Positions 15,768 to 24,606 are shown, counted from the first letter of the stretch. The stretch is 64,000 nt of DNA from RUG11272 sp045226335 (GCA_045226335.1 JBGVCH010000037.1:1-64000), one strand, 5' to 3'. The notes: generated by a model not told the origin, from the sequence alone. Numbers and translations are program-made.

Positions 15768-16470
15768 CCCGGATGGCCCCCAGGACCTGCCCCACCTTGT
15801 CGTGGATCACCAGGTCCGCCTCCCGGTCGAAGGGAGTGGCGTCCCGGTTGATGAGCACCAGGTGCTTCCCCCGGAAATACCGCAGCAGCCCCGCCGCCGG
15901 GTACACCGTCAGGCTGGTCCCCGCCACGATCATCAGGTCCGCGGTCCGGATGGCGTGAACGGCCCCGGCCACCACGTCGTTGTCCAGCCCCTCCTCGTAG
16001 AGCACCACGTCCGGCTTGATGACGCCGCCGCAGGCTTCGCACTTCGGCACGCCCGCGCAGTCCCGGATGTATTCCGGCCCGTAGGCCTTGCCGCAGTGCA
16101 TGCAGTAGTTCCGCCAGATGCTGCCGTGGAGCTCAAAGACGGCCTTGCTCCCGGCCAGGGTGTGGAGGCCGTCAATGTTCTGCGTCACCACGCCGGTCAT
16201 GCGGCCGGCCTGCTCCAGCTCCGCCAGCTTGCGGTGAGCCGCGTTGGGCTGCGCCGTCAGCGGGAGCATTTTTTCGCGGTAGAAGCGGTAGAACTCCTCC
16301 GGTTTGCGGTCAAAGAAGGTGCGGCTGAGGATGGTCTCCGGCGGCCAGGCGTACTTCTGGTTGTACAGCCCGTCCACCGAGCGGAAGTCCGGGATCCCGC
16401 TCTCCGTGCTGACCCCCGCCCCGCCGAAAAACACGATCCGCCGGCTCTCGTCGATCCATTGCTGCAGCAT
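15739..16470 (-). CDS. NAD-dependent protein deacylase, sirtuin family
   Basis: 243 residues from ATG 16470 (AGGAGGAAG upstream). The open frame extends further but only through the repeat element. Sirtuin motifs are all present: 'FFGGAGVSTESGIPDFRS' (NAD binding), 'TQNIDGLH', the catalytic His in 'ELHGS', and the zinc cysteines in 'CMHCGKAY' and 'PKCEACGG'. It removes acyl groups from lysines using NAD. The gene is convergent with, and overlaps by 29 bp, the MATE gene. No regulatory site was recognised upstream. Confidence 0.95.
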   Translation of the reverse strand: MLQQWIDESRRIVFFGGAGVSTESGIPDFRSVDGLYNQKYAWPPETILSRTFFDRKPEEFYRFYREKMLPLTAQPNAAHRKLAELEQAGRMTGVVTQNIDGLHTLAGSKAVFELHGSIWRNYCMHCGKAYGPEYIRDCAGVPKCEACGGVIKPDVVLYEEGLDNDVVAGAVHAIRTADLMIVAGTSLTVYPAAGLLRYFRGKHLVLINRDATPFDREADLVIHDKVGQVLGAIRVNPLPDADA

Positions 16471-16554
16471 TTTTCTTCCTCCTTTTCTTGTGTGGACGGA
16501 TGAACTTTGACTTGTGGGCTTGATGAAGGGATGGTTTGTCGGCGCTGCGGCGGC

Positions 16555-16935
16555 CATGGGGATGCCCCACCACCGCTGCGGCGGTCCCCCTCCCCGGCAA
16601 GCCGGGGAGGAAGGGCTGGACGGCGAGTGAAGGGCTATGAAGGTTCGTCCGCGCTGCAAGGAGCCCTCTCAGGCGCTGCGGCGCCAGCTCCCCCAGAGGG
16701 GGAGCAAGGGGGTCTGTGCGCCTGATGCGAACCATACAGTCGTAAATAAGTGGGCACCATTACTGCCTCTCCCTCCGGGAGAGGTGCCGCCTCTGGCGGC
16801 GGAGAGGGCACCCCGGCGGCACAGAGACTGCAATCCCTTCGCCCCGGCTCCTCATCCCGGAACTCCGAAACGCCGCCAAACCCTTCTCCCCAGCTTGCTG
16901 GGGAGATGTCGCCGCAGCGACAGAGGGGCAGTCTC
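16555..16935 (+). repeat. Composite hairpin repeat, modules A-B-C-D (copy 1)
   Basis: The gap 16471-16971 contains no gene. It holds four modules, each of two adjacent hairpins: A (CCACCGCTGCGGCGGT plus CTCCCCGGCAAGCCGGGGAG, 16563-16613), B (GGCGCTGCGGCGCC plus GCTCCCCCAGAGGGGGAGC, 16662-16705), C (CTCTCCCTCCGGGAGAG plus GCCGCCTCTGGCGGC, 16767-16812) and D (CTCCCCAGCTTGCTGGGGAG plus TGTCGCCGCAGCGACA, 16885-16930). The same order, with similar spacer sequence (for example ATGCGAACCATACAG), occurs inverted at 54300-54640. Confidence 0.9.
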
Positions 16936-16971
16936 GTATACCTCAGCAACAGAGGGTCAGCCCCATCCGGC

Positions 16972-17709
16972 TTACTCCCCTTCAACCCATTCCAGAAACA
17001 CCGCTTTGATCCTCGGGATCATCCGGGTGCCGGACTCCGATACATCCTCATAGAGCGGCTCGACCATCGGAATCGTCCCGTACACCCTGACCCGGTCGCC
17101 GGGGGCCGGGCCCGCGACGCGGAGCGCTCTCTCGTCAACCGTGAGCAGGTAGCGATTCCCGTCGCCGTCCGTCAGCAGGCCGAAATGAACTCCCTCTTTG
17201 CAGCTGATTTCCGTGGTATACACGCCCTCGACGCACAGGCCGGTCCCTTTCAGCGCATCGATCCTCTCCGTCAGCTCCCCGTAGGGCATCACGGCAAAAC
17301 GCGCGCGCTTGTATTCCGCTTCGATGGCCGCCCAGTCGGCATCCTCCCCGACGACCCTGCGTGACAGGATCTGCTTCGAGGTGAAAGAGCCGCCCTTCTT
17401 CGGCGTCAGTTCGTAGACCACCCGCAGGCCGGTGGCCAGGGTGTGGGGCCAGGACGTGACGTCGCTGACGGTTTTTCTCTCATAGCCGTAGCCGTTTCCG
17501 GCTTTGATCCACAGGTCGAAATCCGCGGCCGTTTTCCCGCGCTGACCGTAAACGCGAATCTCCCCGATCACGGCCTCGATGAACACCGTCTGCGTACCGT
17601 CGCATTCCAGCAGTTCCTCGTAGGTAATGACGGCCGCCTCTTCCGCCGCCGCGGCGCAGCACAGCAGCGCCAGGACGAGGCAGGCCGCCGTCAGCAGGAG
17701 CTTCTTCAC
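16972..17709 (-). CDS. Secreted protein, unrecognised (245 aa)
   Basis: The start is GTG at 17709 with GGACGGAG upstream. A signal peptide covers residues 1-21 (cleavage near AAA/EE). The mature protein has two OB-like beta segments: 'TVFIEAVIGEIRVYGQRGKT' and 'GDRVRVYGTIPMVEPLYEDV', separated by 'GTGLCVEGVYTTEIS'. This resembles secreted beta-barrel domains that handle small ligands in Clostridia, but no catalytic residues stand out. It sits 31 bp beyond the DHHW gene on the same strand, so it may be the last gene of the O-acylation operon. Confidence 0.6.
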   Translation of the reverse strand: MKKLLLTAACLVLALLCCAAAAEEAAVITYEELLECDGTQTVFIEAVIGEIRVYGQRGKTAADFDLWIKAGNGYGYERKTVSDVTSWPHTLATGLRVVYELTPKKGGSFTSKQILSRRVVGEDADWAAIEAEYKRARFAVMPYGELTERIDALKGTGLCVEGVYTTEISCKEGVHFGLLTDGDGNRYLLTVDERALRVAGPAPGDRVRVYGTIPMVEPLYEDVSESGTRMIPRIKAVFLEWVEGE

Positions 17710-17740
17710 GCGCTTTCTCCGTCCTTTCTCAGTAGAAAAA

Positions 17741-18895
17741 TCATTTCGCCCGTTTGGTGATCTCCGAGTCGTTCACCAGGCTGTCCAGGGAGTAGACGCA
17801 GAGGATGGCCTTCGTGTCGTCGCTGCGGGCCAGGGCGTCGGAGAAGAGGCCGCTGTCGTAGCGGGCGTCCACCGCGATGATCCGGCTGTAGTGCCGGCTC
17901 AGCAGGGGCAGCAGGCAGTTGGCGAAGGAATCCTTGTAGACGATGAGGGTGCCCTCCGGGGCGTCCGGCCGCTCGATGATCAGGGTGCCGTGGTTGCCGT
18001 GGAGGTACACCGCGTAACCGTCGTAGGTGGCGGCGTCCTCCGGGAAGATCAGCCGGTCGGCGGCGGTCTCCCCGTCCTTGTCGATCATGGTCAGGGTCAC
18101 CGGGCTGTCCGGCTCGGCGCAGACCAGGGTGTCCGAGAGGAAGGGCGGCAGGCCGGAGCGGGACAGGGTGGTGCCCATGAAGCCGGCGTACTCCGTGACA
18201 TCGAAGGCCTCCAGCGGCAGAGGTTCGTAGCCCAGCCGCCTCCCCAGGGCCAGATAGGCCTGGTAGGCGCCCTGCAGGGTCCAGTGGTGGTCCGTTCGGT
18301 AATACATGGTGTCCGGGTCGGCGTCGAAAGCCTCCGGCATGGCCACGGCGTTCTCACAGGCGTCCAGGATGGCGTAGGCTTCGGCCTCGGTGTCGTACTG
18401 AGCGGCCATCAGCGGGATCATGCGGTCCCGGATCAGCCAGCCGTGGGTTTTCGGCGTCACCAGCGTCCAGGGCACCCCGGCCTTCTTCGCCAGGCTTTCG
18501 AAGCGGCGGAGCTTGCTCTCCACGGCCCTTGTGTCCGAGGGCACCGGCTGCTCCACCACCGCGCCGTCCACGTACCAGGCGTTGAGACGGGAGCCCCGGC
18601 CCGTCAGCAGCTGCGCGGCGCTGTCCACCGCCACCAGGGCCTGCCGCCCGGGAACGTGGTCCGTGAGGAAGCCCTCCACCGCCTTGTCCGTGTCCCAGGC
18701 GGCCAGGTCCGGGGGGGCGGGGCGGTCCGCCAGATAGCGGCGCTCCCAGCCGCTGAAGGTGCCGCCGGGGGCAAACGCCGCCGCCAGGCCCAGGGCCAGC
18801 AGGATCACCAGCCCGGCGATCACCGCCGCGCTGTCCGGTATTTTTCTTTTCTCTTTTTTCCGCGGATCCGCGGCGGATTCCGGGATGTCGGTCAC
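17741..18895 (-). CDS. DHHW family protein, AlgX/AlgJ-like partner of the MBOAT
   Basis: 384 residues from a GTG at 18895 (GGGGAGG eight bases upstream). One N-terminal membrane helix (residues ~23-43) anchors an extracytoplasmic SGNH-like domain. The family signature DHHW lies in 'YYRTDHHWTLQGAYQAYLAL' (about residue 205), with 'TPKTHGWLIRDRMIP' before it and 'YKDSFANCLLPLLSRHYSRI' near the end. These proteins pair with AlgI-type MBOAT enzymes to add acetyl groups to extracellular polysaccharide. The MBOAT gene lies immediately upstream with a 16 bp gap. Confidence 0.88.
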   Translation of the reverse strand: MTDIPESAADPRKKEKRKIPDSAAVIAGLVILLALGLAAAFAPGGTFSGWERRYLADRPAPPDLAAWDTDKAVEGFLTDHVPGRQALVAVDSAAQLLTGRGSRLNAWYVDGAVVEQPVPSDTRAVESKLRRFESLAKKAGVPWTLVTPKTHGWLIRDRMIPLMAAQYDTEAEAYAILDACENAVAMPEAFDADPDTMYYRTDHHWTLQGAYQAYLALGRRLGYEPLPLEAFDVTEYAGFMGTTLSRSGLPPFLSDTLVCAEPDSPVTLTMIDKDGETAADRLIFPEDAATYDGYAVYLHGNHGTLIIERPDAPEGTLIVYKDSFANCLLPLLSRHYSRIIAVDARYDSGLFSDALARSDDTKAILCVYSLDSLVNDSEITKRAK

Positions 18896-18911
18896 TTCCC
18901 TCACCTCCCCG

Positions 18912-20309
18912 TCAGAACTGGAAGTACACAAAGGGCGCGTAGCCCTGGGCCGCCAGCGCCGCCAGGCACAGCAGCATCAGCACCGGCGCGGCGAAGCGCC
19001 ATTCCCGCAGCCGCGGCAGCCGGGGCGCGAAGGAGATCACCGCGCAGAAGAGCAGCAGCGGCACGTGGGCCAGGCAGGCGGTCCAGGCCGCGGCGCTGCC
19101 CCAGCCGGCATGGCCGGCCATGGCCCCCAGCAGGGTCGTCCCGAAGCCGGAGAACAGCCCCCAGCCCGCCATCACCAGCAGGAAGGTGAAGCCCTGCCGC
19201 AGCCAGGCCGGGATTCGCTCCGCCCAGGGCCGGTTCAGCACGAAGTGCTTCTCCAGGATCAGCAGCACCGCGAAGTACAGCCCCCACAGCACGAAGTGCC
19301 AGCCCGCGCCGTGCCACAGGCCGGTCAGGGCCCACACGATCAGCACGTTCAGGTCCCGGCGCCAGGGCCTGCAGCGGTTGCCCCCCAGGGGGATGTACAC
19401 GTACTCCCGGAACCAGGTGGTCAGGGAGATGTGCCACCGCCGCCAGAACTCCGTCAGGCTGCCCGCGCGGTAGGGATGGTCGAAGTTCTCCGGCATGATG
19501 TACCCCATGGCCTCCCCCAGGCCCAGGGCCATGTCGGAGTAGCCCGAGAAGTCGAAGTAAATCTGGAAGGAGAAGGCAAACAGCCCCAGCCAGGCCCCCA
19601 GGGCCCCCGCCGAGGCGAAGTCGCCGTTCATCTGGCCCCAGAAGCGCCCCAGGGCGTCCGCCAGCAATACCTTCTTCCCCAGGCCGACGCAGAAGCGGCG
19701 CAGGCCGCTGCGCATCTGTTCCCAGGTGGGCCGGGGGTGGGCGATCAGCTGGGCCTCCAGGTCGGTGTAGCGGACGATGGGGCCCGCCACCAGCTGCGGG
19801 AACAGGGCCAGGTACACGCCGAAGACCACCGGCGAGCGCTGGGGTTTGGCGTCCTGCCGCCACACATCGATGATGTAGGAGATGGCCTGGAAGGTGAAGA
19901 AGGAAATGCCCGCGGGCAGGATGGGGGTCGTGACGCGGACCTCCCGGCCCGTCCACCGGCTCAGCAGCCCGCCCAGGGCATCAAAGGCGTTCCACCCGAA
20001 GAGCCCGCTCACCGTGTCCCGGAAGAACCCCGCGTACTTGAACCAGAACAGCGGCGCCAGGTCCAGCACGATCATCAGGATCAGCAGGGGCCTGCGCCGT
20101 TTTCCGCCCCGGGTCATCAGCAGGGTCCCGCCCCAGCTCACCAGCATGCACCAGCCCAGCAGCAGCAGCCAGGCCGGGGATCCCCAGCCATAAAAAAGCA
20201 GGGATGCCGCAAAAAGGAAGGGCATCCTCGCTTTTCCCGGCAGCAGCCGGTAGCCCAGCAGCACGCAGGGCATGAACAGCAAAAGAAAGGTCAAAGAACT
20301 GAACACCAC
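18912..20309 (-). CDS. MBOAT family O-acyltransferase (AlgI-like)
   Basis: 465 residues, with about ten membrane helices. The MBOAT core is clear: 'FWRRWHISLTTWFREYVYIP' (first conserved His), 'GGNRCRPWRRDLNVLIVWAL', and the catalytic His in 'TGLWHGAGWHFVLWGLYF'. The enzyme moves acyl groups from a cytoplasmic donor across the membrane for polysaccharide modification. GGAGGAGTGA precedes tandem GTG codons at 20309; either may be the start. It is between the DUF4358 lipoprotein and the DHHW gene. Confidence 0.93.
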   Translation of the reverse strand: MVFSSLTFLLLFMPCVLLGYRLLPGKARMPFLFAASLLFYGWGSPAWLLLLGWCMLVSWGGTLLMTRGGKRRRPLLILMIVLDLAPLFWFKYAGFFRDTVSGLFGWNAFDALGGLLSRWTGREVRVTTPILPAGISFFTFQAISYIIDVWRQDAKPQRSPVVFGVYLALFPQLVAGPIVRYTDLEAQLIAHPRPTWEQMRSGLRRFCVGLGKKVLLADALGRFWGQMNGDFASAGALGAWLGLFAFSFQIYFDFSGYSDMALGLGEAMGYIMPENFDHPYRAGSLTEFWRRWHISLTTWFREYVYIPLGGNRCRPWRRDLNVLIVWALTGLWHGAGWHFVLWGLYFAVLLILEKHFVLNRPWAERIPAWLRQGFTFLLVMAGWGLFSGFGTTLLGAMAGHAGWGSAAAWTACLAHVPLLLFCAVISFAPRLPRLREWRFAAPVLMLLCLAALAAQGYAPFVYFQF

Positions 20310-20316
20310 GGCGGCG

Positions 20317-20775
20317 TCACTCCTCCTGCAGCAGCAGAGCGGCCTCTTCGGGGTCCGGGGCGGCGATGGACAGCACCACCAGCAGGCCCTCCCGGCGGAC
20401 TTCCGCCTCGCTCAGGGACTTGTAGGCCTCCGGCAGGTAGTTGCGGGTCTCCCGCATGCGCAGCTCCAGGTAGTGGCTCAGCAGCCCGGCCACCCGTTCC
20501 GCGGCCTCGTCGTCCACGGCGCGCAACGCGATGAGCTCCCGGCCGGACAGGGCGTCGTAGTCCGCCAGGTAGGCGAAATCGTCGCAGTCCTCCGGCGCGA
20601 TGCCGATGAGGTCGTACAGGTCGTCCTCCGTCATCACGATGAGGTCCGCGCTGTCCTCCGCGATGCGGTTCACCCGGTCCAGCAGGGTCTCCGGGGCCTC
20701 CGCGGACTCGGCGCAGGCCGTCAGGGCCAGGCCCGCCAGCAGCAGCGCCAGCAGCGGCAGCATGATCTTTTTCAC
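20317..20775 (-). CDS. DUF4358-type lipoprotein of the O-acylation operon
   Basis: 152 residues from GTG 20775 (GGGAGGG upstream), starting one base after the stop of the SGNH gene. The N-terminus 'KKIMLPLLALLLAGLALTAC' ends in a lipobox (LTAC), so the mature protein should be a membrane-anchored lipoprotein. The rest resembles DUF4358, with 'EDDLYDLIGIAPEDCDDFAY' and 'LIALRAVDDEAAERVAGLLS'. That domain is repeatedly found beside MBOAT and SGNH genes in Clostridia, which agrees with this setting; its precise role is unknown. Confidence 0.8.
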   Translation of the reverse strand: MKKIMLPLLALLLAGLALTACAESAEAPETLLDRVNRIAEDSADLIVMTEDDLYDLIGIAPEDCDDFAYLADYDALSGRELIALRAVDDEAAERVAGLLSHYLELRMRETRNYLPEAYKSLSEAEVRREGLLVVLSIAAPDPEEAALLLQEE

Positions 20776-20776
20776 G

Positions 20777-21556
20777 TCAGTTTCCCTCCCCGGAAGCCGC
20801 CTCCGCGGAGGCAGGCTCCTCCGCCGCGAAGGGGTTCCACAGACCCAGGTCATACTGTTCCTGGGCGTAGTCCTTCATGCACTCGATCCACACCCGGACG
20901 CCGTCATCGCTGAAGTGGCAGCGCTGATCACTGGAATACAGCGGGTTCAGGTAGCCGGTTTCGTCCTTCAGGGGCTCGGAGATCTCGATGTAGTGGGCGC
21001 CGTTGGCCTCGCAGGTCTCCCGGAGCCGCCGGTTGTAGTCGTTCAGCAGTTCCTGGTAGTTCGGCCGCTTCTTCTCGCTGCAGAACTTCGGGGTGACGGG
21101 AGTCTCGGAGAAGAAGTACACCTCCGTGCCCGGGGAGAGCTCCGCCATGTTGCGGATGATGTCCTCGATCCAGCCCATGGCCTTGTCGATCTTGATGCCC
21201 ACCGGGTCGTTCAGCCCCAGCAGCACGAAGGCCTTCTTCGCCCCGGTCTGCTTCGCGATGGCGTACATGGTTTTCTCGGAGCCGCGGTAGGAGAAGTGGA
21301 AATCCCCCATGAGATAGCGGCGGCTCCCGGCGTACAGGCTGATGCTGGCGGTGCAGACCACCTCCGTGCCGTCCAGGAAGTCCGGGTCCGTCTGCCGCAC
21401 GGCGGAGCGATACCGCCGGAAGGCCTGCATGATGGAATCCCCGAAGAACACGCTGTCGTCGTAGTAACTGAGCAAAACCTCGTCGTCCAGCCGCTCCGCC
21501 ATGGCCATGGGAGCCAGGCAGATCAGCAGCAGAACGCAGGCGATCAACCGTTTCAT
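20777..21556 (-). CDS. SGNH/GDSL-type hydrolase, exported
   Basis: 259 residues with a signal peptide (residues 1-20, cleavage near AMA/ER). The first SGNH block is 'SVFFGDSIMQAF' (catalytic Ser in GDS), followed by 'VLLGLNDP' (Asn block), and a C-terminal 'DQRCHFSDDGV' that carries an Asp-x-x-x-His-type pair. It probably transfers or removes acetyl groups on surface glycans together with the MBOAT and DHHW proteins. First gene of the operon; a weak promoter is at 21604-21632. SD: GGAGGGAT. Confidence 0.85.
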   Translation of the reverse strand: MKRLIACVLLLICLAPMAMAERLDDEVLLSYYDDSVFFGDSIMQAFRRYRSAVRQTDPDFLDGTEVVCTASISLYAGSRRYLMGDFHFSYRGSEKTMYAIAKQTGAKKAFVLLGLNDPVGIKIDKAMGWIEDIIRNMAELSPGTEVYFFSETPVTPKFCSEKKRPNYQELLNDYNRRLRETCEANGAHYIEISEPLKDETGYLNPLYSSDQRCHFSDDGVRVWIECMKDYAQEQYDLGLWNPFAAEEPASAEAASGEGN

Positions 21557-21603
21557 CCGATCCCTCCCGTGCCGCGGCGTTTCCCGCCGCGCCGCACGTC
21601 AGC

Positions 21604-21632
21604 ATTTTAACACAGCGCCCCGGCAAAGTCCA
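21604..21632 (-). promoter_or_regulatory. Possible promoter of the O-acylation operon
   Basis: Minus strand: TGGACT, 17 bp, TAAAAT, 48 bp before the SGNH start. The hexamers are imperfect. The rest of the 136 bp gap (21557-21692) shows nothing else recognisable. Confidence 0.4.
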
Positions 21633-21692
21633 GACCGGGGCGGCAAAATTCGGGCCGGCGGCCGGGGCGGAATTGTAACAATTTGCCGTCCG

Positions 21693-22352
21693 TCACTCCG
21701 CCTCAGCCCAGGTGGCCGGCGTGCCCTCATAGTCCGCCAGGCAGCCGGTGAGTCCCAGGTTTCCCATGGCCAGGTAGGCGGCGTACAGGTCCACCAGCAC
21801 CGCCGTGGTCAGCTCCGTCTCCACGTCCTCGGAGGCCCCGTGGATCACCGCGGGCATGGTCCAGCCCTCGTAGGAGCCCGCCGCCTTCCGGGTCTCGGCC
21901 TCCAGCAGCAGGCACAGCCAGAGCTGGGCGTTCTTCGTCCCCATGATCACGTAGGAGGCCTCCTGATGGGTGCCGTCGTCCAGCACCTTCGTTTCCAGGT
22001 TTTCTGCCAGGTCCAGGGTAAAGGAGCGGCCGCCCACGGTGACGGTCATGGACTGCATCTGCAGCGGGTCCTTGGCCTTGTAGAAGATGTTCCAGCACCA
22101 GAGGCCCACGTCCTCCCCTTTGGACTGCGCCAGGATCATCTCGCCGTAGATGTAGGACGGACGATTCGGCAGGGAATGGGCGTGGCGGATCGTCAGCTGA
22201 TCGACCTGCAGCACGGTGACGATGCTGACGTAGTCGTCGTAGTCCTTGGTCTCGTACACCTTGCTGTCCAGCACGGACAGATCGGCGGCCTGCGCGCAGG
22301 GCAGTGCGGCCAGCAGCGCCAGCGCCAGCAGCAGCGCGACGGATTTCCTCAC
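21693..22352 (-). CDS. Secreted protein, unrecognised (219 aa)
   Basis: GTG start at 22352 with GGAGGAG upstream. A signal peptide covers residues 1-22 (cleavage near AQA/AD). The mature part contains 'DYDDYVSIVTVLQVDQLTIR', 'GEMILAQSKGEDVGLWCWNI' and 'VGGRSFTLDLAENLETKVLD', a mixed alpha/beta pattern without evident catalytic motifs. An extended -10 promoter lies at 22406-22411, divergent from rsgA. No function can be assigned; it is one of a series of small secreted proteins in this window. Confidence 0.6.
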   Translation of the reverse strand: MRKSVALLLALALLAALPCAQAADLSVLDSKVYETKDYDDYVSIVTVLQVDQLTIRHAHSLPNRPSYIYGEMILAQSKGEDVGLWCWNIFYKAKDPLQMQSMTVTVGGRSFTLDLAENLETKVLDDGTHQEASYVIMGTKNAQLWLCLLLEAETRKAAGSYEGWTMPAVIHGASEDVETELTTAVLVDLYAAYLAMGNLGLTGCLADYEGTPATWAEAE

Positions 22353-22405
22353 GTTTTTCTCCTCCTTGTTCCCCGAAGGGACGGGTGGTATTTCTCTCTT
22401 TCGCT

Positions 22406-22411
22406 ATTATA
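22406..22411 (-). promoter_or_regulatory. Extended -10 promoter element of the 219-aa secreted protein gene
   Basis: Minus strand: TGGTATAAT (TGn-TATAAT). No convincing -35 at 17 bp, which an extended -10 can tolerate. Confidence 0.6.
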
Positions 22412-22482
22412 CCACAGGTCGGCGGATTTGGCCGCGGTCCGTAAAAATTTTGCGGCGGCTCCCCCGAAAGCGCGCGCCGGCC

Positions 22483-22511
22483 TTGCGGACACGGCCGGGC
22501 CGTGGTATGAT
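22483..22511 (+). promoter_or_regulatory. Promoter of rsgA
   Basis: TTGCGG, 17 bp, TATGAT, 31 bp before the TTG start at 22543. Confidence 0.6.
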
Positions 22512-22542
22512 GAGGCATCACAAATCGGGAGGTTTTCAGCGA

Positions 22543-23532
22543 TTGGAAAGCACACATGACCGCGTGATCCTGGTCCACCGGGACCGGTACCTGGTCCGGC
22601 ACGGGGGCGAAGAGCTGTACTGCGTCCTGGCCGGGAATCTCCGCTACCGGGAGGAATTCCCCGTGGTGGGGGACGAGGTGGAGATCACCCCCAACCCCTA
22701 CGGCGACAGTCTGATCCGGGAGATCCTGCCCCGCCGGACGGTCTTCTGCCGTCCCGACCGCGGCGGCCACGCCGACGGTTTTGTCAAGACCATGCAGATC
22801 CAGCCCCTGGTGGCCAACATGGACTACGTGTTCATCATCACGTCCCTTAATCAGGATTTCAGCCTGAGCCGCATCGCCCGCTACGCCGCCACCACTGCCG
22901 CCGGCGGTGCGGTGCCGGTGTGCGTGCTGACCAAGGCGGACCTGTGTCCGGACCCCGCGGAGGCGGAGGCCCGGGCGGCCGCGCTGAGCGAAGGGATGGA
23001 GGCGGTGGCCGTCAGCGCCCGGACGGGCTTCGGGCTGGAACGGCTGCGGAAGTTCTTCCGGCCCGGGGTGACCATCGCCCTGCTGGGGTCCTCCGGCGCG
23101 GGAAAGTCCACGCTGATCAACACCCTGGCCGGCCGGGAGCTCATGCGCACGGGGGCGATCCGGGAGGAGGACGCCAAGGGCCGCCACACCACCACCCACC
23201 GGGAGATGATCGACCTGGACGGCGTGTACCTCATCGACACCCCCGGCCTGCGGGAGCTGGGGATGGCGGACGCGGAGGCCGGCCTGGCGGACACCTTCGC
23301 CGACATCGCGGAGCTCATCGGCCGGTGCGCCTTCTCCGACTGCACCCACCGCGCCGAGCCCGGCTGCGCCGTCCGGCAGGCCCTGGCGGACGGCAGCCTG
23401 TCCCCGGAGCGCTGGGAGATGTACCGGCGCCTGGAGGAGGAGAACAGCTGGAGCAAGACCAAAAAGAACGCGAAGATGAAGAACGTCGCCATGTGGCAGA
23501 AGGATCTCAAACGCATGAAGATCATCCGCTGA
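22543..23532 (+). CDS. rsgA: Ribosome small-subunit GTPase RsgA
   Basis: 329 residues from a TTG at 22543, chosen for the GGGAGG nine bases upstream and homologous length; the frame is open much further up but through the promoter. An OB-like N-domain (residues ~1-70) is followed by a circularly permuted GTPase: G4 'VLTKADL' precedes G1 'GSSGAGKST' (about 182-190) and G3 'DTPGL'. The C-terminal zinc module is 'RCAFSDCTHRAEPGCAV'. RsgA checks maturation of the 30S subunit. The following kinase-like gene starts 20 bp later. Confidence 0.95.
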   Translation: MESTHDRVILVHRDRYLVRHGGEELYCVLAGNLRYREEFPVVGDEVEITPNPYGDSLIREILPRRTVFCRPDRGGHADGFVKTMQIQPLVANMDYVFIITSLNQDFSLSRIARYAATTAAGGAVPVCVLTKADLCPDPAEAEARAAALSEGMEAVAVSARTGFGLERLRKFFRPGVTIALLGSSGAGKSTLINTLAGRELMRTGAIREEDAKGRHTTTHREMIDLDGVYLIDTPGLRELGMADAEAGLADTFADIAELIGRCAFSDCTHRAEPGCAVRQALADGSLSPERWEMYRRLEEENSWSKTKKNAKMKNVAMWQKDLKRMKIIR

Positions 23533-23552
23533 CGTCAAAGGAGGGCGATCCC

Positions 23553-24551
23553 ATGGATCAGATCGCGGAAAAAGCGGCGGCCCTGTACGGACTGGAGGGC
23601 TGTGACCTCGCCCCGGTGCCCGGCCATTCCGGCGGGCGGAACCGGGTCCTTGTGGTCCGCCGGAACGGGGAAAACCGGTCCGTCCTCCGGCTCTCGACTC
23701 TGGAGGACCGGACGGAAGAGGATTTGCTGGCGGAGCTGGAATTCGTCCGCTATCTCAAGCAGAACGGCGCGCCGGTGGCGGACGTGATCCCCTCCCCCCG
23801 CGGCCGACTGGCGGAAACCGTCGAGGCGGCGGGGATCACCGCCCGGGTCTGTCTTTTCGAGTACGCGAAGGGCATGCTGCTGTATGACAACGGCTACCGC
23901 TACCGGGACGGCGCGCCGCTGGAGGAGTACTTCTTCAACACCGGCAAGGCCCTCGGCGCCATCCACAGACTCTCGAAGGTCTACGCCCCCGTTCACCGCC
24001 GCCCCGATTACTTCGACAAGTACAACATGGCGTACATCGATCGGCTGATCGCCGACAGCCTCGCCCCGCTGAAGGAGGCCATCGCCCGGCGCCTGGAGGC
24101 TTTCCGCCTGCTCCCGGCGGATCCGGACCGGTACGGGCTGGTCCACTTCGACTTCAGTGACGGCAACTTCCACATCGACATGGCCACCGGCGCCATCACC
24201 GTTTTCGACTTCGACAACTGCATGGCCTGCTGGTACATGTTCGACCTGGCCAACCTCTGGACCCACGGCGAGGGCTGGTACCGGCACGAGGCGGACCCGG
24301 AGCGGCGCATGGCCGGCATGCGGCATTATTTCGACACGATCCTGGCTGGATACCGAAGCGAGACGGACCTCCCGGAGGACATGCTGGAAAAGCTGCCGCT
24401 GTTCATCGACATGGTGCTGATCGAGAACATCGTGGACGTCTTCGAGTGCGCGGCCCGGGAGGGTGAGGACCCGGACGCGGAGGACTACGAGGACGCGGCG
24501 GACTGCCTGGTCCGCGGGATCCCGTACGCGGGGATCGGAGCGGGCCGCTGA
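23553..24551 (+). CDS. Aminoglycoside/choline-kinase-like phosphotransferase
   Basis: 332 residues from ATG 23553 (AAGGAGGG upstream). The APH/choline-kinase fold shows in the N-lobe 'ENRSVLRLSTLEDRTEEDLL', the catalytic loop 'YGLVHFDFSDGNFHID' (HxD...N) and the metal-binding 'ITVFDFDNCMACWYMFDLAN' (DxD). Family members phosphorylate small alcohols, amino sugars or antibiotics; homoserine-kinase-type and choline-kinase-type relatives are frequent in Clostridia. The substrate is unknown. It is cotranscribed with rsgA; frr has its own promoter just downstream. Confidence 0.85.
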   Translation: MDQIAEKAAALYGLEGCDLAPVPGHSGGRNRVLVVRRNGENRSVLRLSTLEDRTEEDLLAELEFVRYLKQNGAPVADVIPSPRGRLAETVEAAGITARVCLFEYAKGMLLYDNGYRYRDGAPLEEYFFNTGKALGAIHRLSKVYAPVHRRPDYFDKYNMAYIDRLIADSLAPLKEAIARRLEAFRLLPADPDRYGLVHFDFSDGNFHIDMATGAITVFDFDNCMACWYMFDLANLWTHGEGWYRHEADPERRMAGMRHYFDTILAGYRSETDLPEDMLEKLPLFIDMVLIENIVDVFECAAREGEDPDAEDYEDAADCLVRGIPYAGIGAGR

Positions 24552-24577
24552 CGCGGAAGACAGGCCGGTGTTCCCTC

Positions 24578-24606
24578 TTGCCATCTCGCCCAAAAAGTTG
24601 TACAAT
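24578..24606 (+). promoter_or_regulatory. Promoter of frr
   Basis: TTGCCA, 17 bp, TACAAT, 49 bp before the ATG. The presumed operon onward is frr, the 68-aa ORF, uppS and cdsA. Confidence 0.75.

Noticed and set aside
15739..16659. A longer sirtuin starting at 16659
   Set aside because: The additional N-terminus is a translation of the hairpin repeat; the internal ATG at 16470 has a strong SD and gives the family's normal start.
22246..22542. An extended RsgA beginning at 22246
   Set aside because: The extra region is opposite a divergent secreted-protein gene start and contains the promoter; the TTG at 22543 has a good SD and suits the family length.
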